Positions 12,334-24,300 of a stretch of DNA of 64,000 nt are shown piece by piece. The DNA lies in assembly GCF_037975245.1 (NCBI RefSeq), contig NC_092569.1, positions 95,001 through 159,000 on the forward strand, given 5' to 3'. Both the position numbers and the translations under genes were made by a program. Under the pieces are notes generated by a model. It was not told the origin of the DNA. It saw nothing but the letters and a program-made list of their open reading frames with translations, and searched no databases. This DNA comes from Apostichopus japonicus. Lineage: Eukaryota > Echinodermata > Holothuroidea > Aspidochirotida > Stichopodidae. Positions within the stretch are counted from its first letter, which is position 1, and every line of letters starts with the position of its first letter.

Positions 12334-15300
12334 TCAAAGTGCTTCATCCGAGTCGCCATCTTGATCTAGGTCAGACCAGGGTCTTCTCGACAACCTCTTG
12401 AATCCTCTCCTTAGCGATGAACGCAGAGGTTTGGAGTACAAGCCTGATTCCGTCAGAGGTTCGTAGACGTAAGCCCCGTCTGGATTAGTTTCCTCCGATA
12501 ATCTCCTCTCAATATTTATCGAATGATAAGCTCTGAAATTTGTAAATTAGAGGGAAGAAATCACATTGTATTGTCAAGAACCTCATTATTACGAGGTAAA
12601 TTATTATTTCCACTCTTGCATGAGGAGTTTTTATCTGCATATTCGTACTCGGGATTAGACCACAGCTTAAAGCATTTGTTATTAGGATGATGTTCCTCAC
12701 GGTGAACACTCACAACTGTCTACGTTCACGGAAATCAAGTTTCTGTCATTTTGTCACCAAAAACGAGATCCGAAAATGATAGTGAATATTGATTCATAAT
12801 AATTGCCTAATGCACGGAATGAGTGGGGTAGAGTTCAGGAGCGTGCGCAGTATTTAACCAATGGTTCTTCGTTTAGACGTTTCTTTTCTCTCCCTCCACC
12901 TCCCTCCACCTCCCTCCCTCCCCGCTCCACCTCCCTTGCCCCTCCTCCCTCCTCCCTCCCTCCCTCCTCCCTCCTCCCTCCTCCCTCCTCCCTCGCTCTC
13001 CCCACATCTCTCTCTCCCCACATCTCTCTCTCTTTAAATCATATTTCACACGTTGTAAAACAAAACCTCACTTTTACAGCTTTGTAAGGCCGATTTGGTG
13101 AGTGGGATATGTTACCTTGATTTGAGGGTACAAACAAAAAAGTAACTACCAAATGCATTCTACGTGAGGATTCACAAAAATGTAGGTGAATTGTGTACGA
13201 GCTCATGTGCCCCTACCAACTTCGCCGCCTCTGAATGGACTTACCTTCTTTTGCGACAGATGATTTTCTTTGTGATAGAAATTAGAATGGTAGACATTAA
13301 ACAGACAACGAAAATGCCAGCCACGCCCACAAGTATTGTCAGATGTTCTGGTAAACCGAATAGCCCTGTAACCGTGGTAACAATGGAGAAAAGATATCAT
13401 TAAATGATGACTTTAGGGAGAATGTTAGTGTTGATATTTCATTGTCTTTCAAACTTGATTTTTTTTAAGTCGCAAGTCCTTGTCGGTATGGTGATTTCTA
13501 CGTTAGTATCGATATTCAAGTCTATATTAAAACAAATATTAGCATTTAAGTTTATTAATTAGTATCATCTGTCACATGCTGATTAATTCTGCATTCACAT
13601 CATATGGTGATATACGGTTTGCCAAATGAGAACTTGAAACAAACATGTATACTGTGAAGAAAACTATGATGTAATTCAACAAAGAAAACGTTAATTTACC
13701 TACTTGCTGAAATTGGCTGTATTGAAAGTTTCGGCTGTTTTGATATTTCCTTAGTATTATAAGTCTAGCTTAGTATGGCCACTTACCATTCTTTGGGACT
13801 TCATCATTCTGTAAAATCTCAGTCTGTTCGTCAAAGAGTTCTGCAAAGTAAGATGACAATAGTCACTGTAGGCTTTCAAGAAACATACAAACCCAACATA
13901 CAAACATACAACATACAAACATAGAACATACAAACATACAAATATACAACATACAAACCAAACATACAAACCAAACATAAGAAACTAACGCACACATGTA
14001 TGCATGGAACAACGTACAAACAAAAGAATAAACGCTTGTAACACATGTTTATGATTTAATATTACGAACCTGTGAAGTAAGTAATGTCTCCTTCAGTTAA
14101 GAGATCGACGTCGTTGCCAGTAAAAGGACTCCGTGATTTTTCTGAGGACAAGATGGACTGTGTTTTCATATTTGTCGGTTTGGTTGTGTCCTCTGAAGGC
14201 CCTCCTGAAGGTATGACGGACCCGTCAGTTGATTGATTTCTTTCCTCTGTAATTGCAGGAACCGAAATAGTAGATGAAGAAGCGATTGTTGTTGCTAACT
14301 TCGATTTAGTTGGTGCTACCGTGGTAACAAGAACTGTAGTCGTGTGAACAACTGGTTTTGAAGTTATCACACTTGATGTGGTTAATGGTGTGATTGGTTT
14401 GGTTGTTGTTTGTGATAATATCTTGAACGTTGCTGCTGGAGTTAACTTTTGTGTTGGTCGTTTAGGTGTTGTCGATGTAGCTGTGGTCATGGTAACCGTC
14501 GTTCTTTGTGGTATCTCTGTTTTATAGTGAAGCACAAGCAATCATATAGTCAAATATTCAAATTTGTTCAAAACGTCTGTATTTATATAGCATAGCCATG
14601 ATGTAAGAAAGACAGAGTGTGAAATAAAATATCGCTGTAAGAATCCCCCCACACCTCCCACCCTCACTTTCCGACCGTAACCCCTTCCACAAAAGAGATT
14701 TGTCTTTGGCTGATCAAATACGACTAAATATAATATTCTTCGATCGTGCCCCACCCCTCCGCCTACCCCTCCGCCCACCCCTCCCAGTACCCATCGACTA
14801 ACGCCCCCCCCCCAGTCATCTTTCTTCGGTACTTACTGACACAAGTTGGTGTTGATTCATTCCAGTGGACTGCGTGACCATCGCTACGTTTGGTGATAAT
14901 ACATTGAACGACACTAGCTCCGACCATTTCATATCCAGGATCACAGTAAAACTTAACAACATCACCAAACTTGAACCACTCGCTTAAACGTATTCCGTTT
15001 GTTGGGACGCCAGGATCCTCACACTCTCCAAGATTAACTGTCAAGATAAAGGTAAATAATAACAAGGAAAATAAAGCAGATCATGATACCAGCTAAGAAA
15101 CTAAATCTTGATTGGATAGATAGAGCAAAGAAATTATTGATGACCGATTACCTCAAGGATGGAAGTCATGCACGATCTATCGACTGAGCTTTTTAAATTT
15201 ATCATTGGAACCGACCGCTGTTATCTATTTCTGTTTGGTGGCGCTATTCGCAATTCACTATCATTTGTATACCGTTTGACAGACGTTCGCACCCGATCCC

Positions 15301-18300
15301 CCCAATTCGGAAAGCATTCGAAAAACAAAAATAACAGAAATGAGAAAAACAATTAATTAACTTTATTTTACGTTTTGTAACGAAGAGTTCTTCGTATTAA
15401 TCTAAAAAATAATTTAACAAAGCTTTTTCAAATATTCTGTCATTGAGATAAATAATATGCTTCTTGTGATCTCTCTTTTATAGTAAAGCATATTACTACT
15501 GAACCAATCATAATAGTGAAATGTTTGTGTAAACGTCTGTGTTACATAGCACAGCCATGCCGGGGAAAGGGTGAATGTGAACTGAAATATCTGTAATAGC
15601 CACCCCCCTCTCCCCTCCCTCCCACTCCCCAACATGTGTACCCGTTCCTTATCGTTGCGTTTGCTCTTAGCTTTTAGACAAAACCCTGATTCCAACTTTC
15701 AGTATGCAATTCATTCTCATCAACTAAGAAACTTTGAAGTTGCCAATACATATAATGACTAAGTCTAAAACTAAATTAATGCTGTTTTTAATGATAAATG
15801 TATGATTTGAAATTTACCATCAAATACGGAGATACTGTCGTGGTCGCCCGTTCTCGTTCCTCCACAAATCTGCCGCTCATTTCCAGAACACGGTTTCTGA
15901 CAACTTGCATCGGGATATTTAGAATGACCCGTAATGACGTCACGAGAATCGCCGCAATAACACTCCCCTCCATTTTTCAGTCCTATGATAGGATGTGAGA
16001 TTTCGGAACAAAATTCTTTGCAACTTTCAATTGTCAGAGACGACGAAATAAAGTAATCCTCTTGCAGGAAAGAATGAAAAATCCCTCTTTCGTCATTGAA
16101 ACAACCGATGTAGGAAGGATCTGCAAAAAAAACATGACGTCATGGTCACGAAGAAAAGTCTTTGTTAATCAATGATTGAATAGGTATTTAGGGGCGCAAC
16201 ATGGTAAGAATAGGTTAGAAACCCATCCTACCCTTCCCCCTCAACCCCCCTCCCCCCCCCTCACACGACTCGACCTACAAGTCTTCAAAGTAATGCAAAC
16301 TAACCGACCCATATACTGTTACTCATTGTCTGTAACTTATCCCTGTGCACCCCTTCCCTTTCTTAAAATGAAACGAACTGTAGGCCTACTTTAGTTCAGA
16401 CATATTTTACTTTTATAGCAGTTGCGCAAACCTTAGTAGACTAATTACCTTAAACGAATTGGGAACGAAGTTGGTATTATCATTGCGGAGGATAAATTTG
16501 CTACTAAATGCAGTTTTTGTTTTAGAAAAAGAAACCTTCCATGAGTTCGCACGAACATTGCCCGGCTCTTGAAGAGAAAAGCGTTTCTGAATGTATTAAC
16601 ACGGTATATACTCCATAAACGGAATTGATGAACATAAAAAAATACCTTGACAAATCACCCCAACGACGTCATTACAAGGGTAAGTCGGTTGATAGTGGCA
16701 TTGACCAAGTTTCCTTTCCGCTGTAAATACAACCACAAATCAAATATCAATGCACTTGCTTTTATGTCCCATTCCTTCCCTTTCAGGTAAAATTTCCAGT
16801 TAGTAAATATAGCACGATTTAAAGGTCAAGCGACACGTAAACTTGACTTTGCATAATATTAAACTTAACAATTCTTACATTAACAAAAACCCAACACCGC
16901 GATTTTTTCCCGTCTCCAAAGGGGTAGAAATCGGTAAAAAAGTACTATTACGTAATAGATTCAGTGACGTCACGGGGGGAGCGCAGAAGAGTGCAAACTG
17001 TATATGTTCTGCGCAGTGCATTGGGTATGGAGAAATCTCAAACTTCTCGAAAATATTACCTTCTTCAGCAGTCTGTTACAAGAAAGTTAAGATTTGGATT
17101 AAGATGAAAAATCACAAATTGATACATAAGACATCGAACAAAACATCCATTGACTTCTTTTTTCATAAATTCCTTGCATTTTCTTCCTATCAAGCAACAA
17201 AAAACTCCGCAAAAATCGGCTAGATTGACTCGTTCAGGGAAAGCCGAAAACAAATGACGTCATTTGTTTACCAAGTCGAAAGTGAATGATATCGTCGCAT
17301 ACGATATTGCTACCACATACAGTTTCTATACACGCACTGCACTGTAGTACGCATATATACACAGCACAGCATAGCTTATACATATCGCGAAATGGCTGCC
17401 GCTGGCATTGACACACAGTATTTAGATAGCAACGGCGAAGAAGTAAGGGAAATGGAGGACATGGTGGACGATCGTGGGGAAGTTATTCCCTATATGTTCG
17501 AACCGGAGACCAGCGAAGAGGAAGCGGGATCGGACAGCGATGTCGAAATTGATCGTCTTGACGGAATATAACGGTAACGTTACGCCAAGCGCACTATACT
17601 TTATATAGGATAGTTGTGTCACTAGTTAGGCCTAGAACCGATAAATGTTTCCTAACTTTGCTCATACACTTAGCTAGCCAATTTGTTGATGGGGCAGCAA
17701 AATTAACATGAATGTGCGGTCGAGTAAAGTTAAGGAAGTTACTATTTCCTTAAACGTTGTGGCTATTCGCACGAACGTAATCGTGCGAATAACATTGACT
17801 ATTAGCACGCATGTAACTTGACCAATGGGCGCTCGTGGTTGATGTAACCAATGAACTGTCCTGATATGTGCTGGCCGGGAGGGATGAACAGGACATCGAT
17901 GGACGATAACACAGCAGTGCATGACAATGGAACAGGAATTTGATAACTATGGGGATTTTCAGGGTTATGTTCAAAGGATATGGATACTTTTTCTATTTTT
18001 GTAATAAAGGATTCCAAAACCGTTGAAGCAGCAAACAAGCGACTAGATGAATTAAGTTCATCATATTCCTTATGCATTTTAAGAAAGTTTTGCAACAAAT
18101 CTTTTCTGAAATATTCCAACCAAATCTTTAATTATTTCTCTGAATTTTCCCAGAATTGATCACATCTTTGATTCCTCTCATATTTTACAGATTTGGCTAT
18201 TGATTTTGAAAAAGATAACCTTTTTTTGAGAATCAGCAAATTTTCATCGACCAAAATCTTCAGGGGGGCAAGGGGGGGCAAATCGACCGTGCACACTGTG

Positions 18301-21300
18301 GTTGGGGCCATGGTTTACCTTCCCCGCCTACTCAGTGCTTTTCTAATCACTACATTCTAACATGCCTACTTATACCCACATACACGTTCGTGCGAATAGC
18401 AATCCTTATTGGCACGCTTTCGTGTGTAAAGTCACTGTCTATAAGCACGAGCATGTTCGTGCGAATATCGATGCTTATTGGTACGTCAACGTAACAATAA
18501 CGGTTGTTATTGGCACGTGCACGTGCCAATAGACACGACCTTCCTTAAAAGTTGTGGCAGCACATGCCCCAGGAACATGTCACACAGACATGTTTCATTT
18601 GGTTAGTAGATTGAAGGAGCCAATTGGAAGAGTGTACAACAAATTCAGAGGTGGCCTATTATTAATTTCCTAGCAGTTGTAGGCCTAGTGGCAAATTAGT
18701 GAAGTTACCACAAATCAGGGAAAGGGTGGGGGGGGGAGGGAGAAGGTGGCACCTCACACCAGCTTTTTGTCATTTCTGCTTGAGCTAATTTCATAACCAG
18801 ATTTTCTCAATCTAGGGAATGGATTCAGAAGTGGGAAAGAGTTGGAAACGAGGCCTGTTTTATTTTCCTTTGCAGCATTGTCCCAACAGAGGCAAGACTT
18901 CTAAGAAGAGGCTACCCCTTCCTTACTAGTGATGTTACTTGTAAGGAGCTTCAACAGTAGATTGCCCTTCAGAGGTGCCCCTTTTCTATTTTGACATGTT
19001 AGTACAGTATGCCCCAATAATTGAGGTTGGTATGAAGTCATTGAATTGGCTCTTTATTATTTGAACTGGTTTGTATTGTTTACAGGTGTCATTGTGGCCA
19101 ATGTGCTCTGATGCCTACAGCAAGGGAGTGTAGATGCTGCAGCGAAATAGATAAGGACTGTGATGGATGAAGAAGGTGCTGCATGCATCACCTTACACCC
19201 AGGTTTTGAAGCTATGTGCCTGAACCCATTGTTTCTTCAGACAGCCTACTACATGTACCGTCAACAGTATGGTGGACGTGCACAGGAAAACAGGATCCAA
19301 GAGTAAGTATAGAATACATTATTTTTGTTGTATACCTTTATTCATTGCTCTGACCTGCTGTTGAAAGATGTAACAATACAGAGGGTGTATTCATAGTTTA
19401 GTTTTGTTTCGTTGTGAAAGGAATAACATTAAGATATAGATTTGATCAAGAAAATTTCTGCACCATGTTCAAAACCTGCTTCTGATTAGGTCATTTTGAC
19501 CAAAAACTGGTGTAATGCTCTTGAGGTTAACCCTTATCATGCTGACTGACATAGTAATCATTAACACTGAGCCATGGAACCAAATGCCACAAAAAAATGT
19601 CCACCATGCTTGTGCACGATCCATTTACAAATTTTAGTCCCCGAGATGATGACAATGATCAGTTTGTATAAATGGCATAGCTAGGCTTACTTTAGGGGAG
19701 GCAGATTTAGGGGCCAAGCAAATTCTGAAAATCATATAGAAATTTATTTTAAAATTGACGTCCCCAGATGGCTACCAAGCTTTTGTGTGTCTTCATCTTT
19801 TATAGCTGGTTTTCATATGATTATTTTACAGGAAATACAGACACACAGCATACAGACAACTTGCACGGATGAGCTAGCAGTTTTTTGGGAAGGAGTTTTG
19901 TGTTGTTCTCCCATCCTATGCAGTAAGGAGGATTAGAGAAGCTTTACCATCTGAACAGTATGAAGGATTTAAATTATCAAGACTGAGAATGTGGACTGTT
20001 TATGCCAAGTCATAGTATCATTTCTGCAAAGTTTTATAGAAACAGGGTTCAGTGCTGTCTGTTTTGTGGCTGAATGGTGAACATTTTCGAATTCCAGCTT
20101 ACATTTTTCTGGTTCATGGTATTAACTACAATCTTGGATGAAATTTTACATTTTCAAGTTTGGGAAGTACATAACAGTAATAAATAATAAAAACTCAAGT
20201 TAATTTTTTGTATGTATTCTCTCTTGTAAGCAAAGCTGTCACTTCTAGTAGCCTGCCAACAAAATCTGGATGATTGAAATCTCAAATATACTAGGTTAAA
20301 ATAGAAGAATAGTTTGAATTAAGTACTCTAAACCACTATGTCAATGGGATCTGGAGAGCTTAGGCTTTCATTTTAATAAAATTGTAATGAGAATCAATCT
20401 GAAATTGTTCATTAATCCATGGAATATCAAGGTTACTTGATCATAAATGAGATAAAAAAAATCATATTTTATCCCATGCGGGGAACAAACAGCAAATTTC
20501 TGTCAATTCTTTTCGAGAAAAACAAAAAATTGGCAACATGATTGAAACACCAAAGTTGCATACAAATAGTAAGTCAGCATGAAATTTACATTTATGAAGT
20601 CTAAGCTCTCTAGAAAGGAATACTTGTCATTGGAACTTTTTTTTTAAATATGTTATCATTACTAATAGTTAGTTACAATGGAAACCAGATGTAAGTAAAA
20701 CTTGAATGTAAAACTTTAGCAACTTCCCTAAAGGCTGGTAGCGACCTGTTAATTAACACTGCTCTGCAGCTGTGCCATACACCATGTGAACAGACGATTC
20801 ACAGAGTCGATTGCTCCCCACTACAATGAAACAAAATTAGAACTTGGGAGGCCATCAACTACAGTACTTCAGCAAAGCTTTTGAAATCTGCTTCGGTGTT
20901 GTTTTATGGCATCCTCATTGTTCGGATGAACATAGGAGCTTGCAAGGGGTGGGGGCACTTTTCTGACAGGAACAGGACACTCCTCTCCCAGAGTTCCACT
21001 TCTGCAGAAGTTGTTGCAAGCAGTCAAGAAGTTCCCATACATAATCTGTAGAATAGTAAAGATATGAAGAATAATATAATAATAGTTCATAAAAACATAC
21101 CATTTAGATAGAGGCATTCCAATCACTCCATTTCGGTCAATAGGCATGGCACAGTTGTCGGTCAAGTCTTTGGATGCCCAACTAAGGCGACAGCTGAGTA
21201 CACCTCAATTCGTGTGGATACATGGGTCAGGTTTTACCTGACAACTTGTGCCTGAACAATTCCAATATATTTTTTACTGATTACAACAAAAACCCTACAC

Positions 21301-24300
21301 CTGTTTGTGCACCTAATATTATGGATTATGTAATCTTCAGCAGGATGTGTGGTCATTGTCTCAGTAGCTTAACCACTGTTTATGTAGTAAAGTAAACATG
21401 TGGACAGAGTAACATCCTGTCCCATCCCCTTGTAATCCATGGTAAAAGAGTGTATAAGATGCAACTTTCACCATTTGTATTCAGTAGCAGATATCCAGCC
21501 AAGTTAAGATATAATATACTCTGTAAAATCCAACTACTTGTTTGTGCCTTTATTTCTGGTTCACATACAGCTGTGACAACTCTACCAGATACAGTATGTA
21601 TATGCTAATTGAAGTAAAGACTGATGGCCTCACCACACATTCCAGACTGCCCCACAGTGTTGGTGTCAAAATTAATAATGATCCTCTTTCCAGAAAGTTA
21701 TGGCACCAATTGATTTTCCAGACTAATCTACTATCAATCTTGAAAATTACCTTGAAGGGTCATCTTTGTCATGTTCAGATGAGTTAACTGATGGAGTGTA
21801 GTCCGGACTACCTGGCGGTTTTTCGGTGTATCCTGATGTGGATGCCACAGCAGCAGACGGACCATCATCGCCACTGTGAGATGGCCCTGGTTGCTTTGAT
21901 GGTGTTCTTGTCTCTGTTGGTCCAGTCAGCAACTTCAATGGTGGTAGGGGGACCAGTGAACACTGGACTTCTACATGTGTTACATTCACTGAAACATTAG
22001 GGAAACAGTCCCCTTACAGCGAAGTTGCATTTCCAACCCGACCTCAAGCGGGGGAGCTCGGGTTGGGCTTATCTCGAGCTTCAGCTCTGCTTACACCACT
22101 TATCTTAACCCTATCACACGGACCAACGAACATGCGGTTTGCTCGCGGCACTAGTGTGTCAGCTATATGCAAGTGATCAACAGATCAACGTTGTTCACAG
22201 GCATGCACAGCTATAGCTACAGGCGTACATACAGTACTCGCGACATATGATCGTATGAAGTGTATTCCGTGTCTTAGTTCCCTTTAGCTGCCGGTTCGGA
22301 TTTTCGTGATTTTTATTCACCGGTTCCTGATTTTTCCGCGTCTGGCTTGCCTTTAATACATAACACCAGACGACCGCTAATTTTCATAACCGACGCTTGG
22401 AAATTTCCCAAACGTTACTACATCCAAACCTGAGAGTTTCATGTGCCCCGAATCCATAGCTGTCGCATTAGGCCTAACGCTATGTTGTAACATTGAGAAA
22501 CCGGCCTCTGAATACGGTCTATATTTTTGTTCAAATTAATGCTGCACAAGTAAATGTAATTTTTTATTATTAGAAACATCATTGGAGTTGTTTTTAGTTC
22601 CTATCATTCCTTTATATCAATCTGGAAACGTTAAACAGTAATCCTACACTAGTTACGTTGTCACTATTTACTTAGTTTGATTGGCCTAAGCTTAAATTTC
22701 TAATTGAGCTTGAATGGAGTTAATAATAGTGACGAACAAGGATGTTAAACACTAAGTTCGGCATATTTTTTATTTGTTCATAAACGGAATGTTATTGAAC
22801 ATAAGTACAAAATAACGTCGGAGTGTAAGCATTAGGTATTAAAATTAACATTTTGGTAAAGATTGAAGATGGATGATTTGTTTGAGATACTTTTTGTGAT
22901 GGAAAGTTTGGGTAACTATTCTTGGCGCTTTTCGGGCCATTAACACATCTAGTAGGTTAGGCCATTCGCTATTCATAAACACATGGTTACTTGGTACGGA
23001 CAATCGTCATCTTTTTTATCTTTGGAATTTTTTTTTTTGGAAATCCTTTTTCTTTTTCTTTTTCCGCGAAACTCCTGAGGTGGTTTAGTAGGGGCAGTGG
23101 CGTAGGAAGGTACTTTTGAGTGGGGGGGGCTGAAGACTGATGGTCGGCCTGGGGGAGGGGTCTAAGGGGAGGGGGTGTCCCCCTCCCCTTTGGAATTTTT
23201 TGCATTTCCAGGTGGCCTCAGATGCAATTTGGTGCAATATAGCACACTTCAACACCCACTCCATTTTGTAAACTTAATTTTGTATTTTCAGCTGGCCTTA
23301 GATGCAATTTGGTGCTCCAAATGAGATTTTTTTCTCATTTGGAAATGAAAAAGGGGTTTTCTGACTTGCGGAGCGGGGGGGCGGAATGATACTTCCGCCC
23401 CTCCACATTTTTCACTGGGGGGGCTGGCGCCCCCCCAGCCCCCCCGGTTCCTACGCCCTTGAGTAGGGGCCTATACATACACAAGGATACATACAAGCCT
23501 TTGCTACATGCATGAGAAGAGTTGCATTAAGTACAATGTACCAATTTTGAGGGAAGATAGGCTATTTCATTACTAGGGTTGTGCGGGATCCCGGTAGTCA
23601 AGTGAATACCGGCATCCCGATCCCGGCTTTGACTAACCCCGATCACAGTGCAATGTGTAACTACTACCGGTATTGGGAAAACAACTGGTTATTACATTCG
23701 TTTCGGTATCATTCCCGGGAATCCAGGACATAATAAAAATATCTACGTGTTACTATTTAAATTAGAGAAAAGAAAACACGTTTATTTCTGGTTCCTGTGT
23801 TCTTGTTTGAATAATATCTTATCAATTTACGCACTGGCCTAGACATATTAACGAATCAACTTTTCACGTAGTAATTTGGACCTATAGCCTACACCAAATA
23901 TCGAACGTTAGTGAACTCAGCATGTTACGAGACCTCAAAGTTATTCAGAAATTTTCGTTATTTATTCTTCCTTCAAACGATGATTGTGAAGGTTCCCATG
24001 TACAAAATCTCACCCTTATGCATTTCACCACATTTTGTGATAATAATTATAACGATTTAATAATTTTTGATCCAAAACCGAAGGGAGCATATCAAATTAA
24101 ATCCATCTTCGCACGGGACTGTATATTATTATAGCATAGGGTACGGTACTGTTACACACTGCTGTTCGGTACTTGAGAGTTGATGCTGTAATGAAATGGA
24201 TTCGTTTATTAATGCGGGGGGGGGGGGGTTCCACGATGTCATTTCTAGTTATCTTTCGCTATTTTTTTTTATTTTTAAGAACTTTTGTACGAAGATTGAT

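Noticed and set aside
12803..13087. Pro/Ser-rich frame of 94 residues
   Set aside because: Low-complexity CCTCC tract inside an intron.
14062..14541. Thr-rich 159-residue frame as an independent gene
   Set aside because: It is the stalk exon of the SRCR-WSC-sushi gene; the leading Met lies upstream of a splice acceptor.
17392..20015. A P2X7 ion-channel receptor gene
   Set aside because: Only the cytoplasmic ballast domain is present. There are no transmembrane segments or ATP-binding ectodomain.
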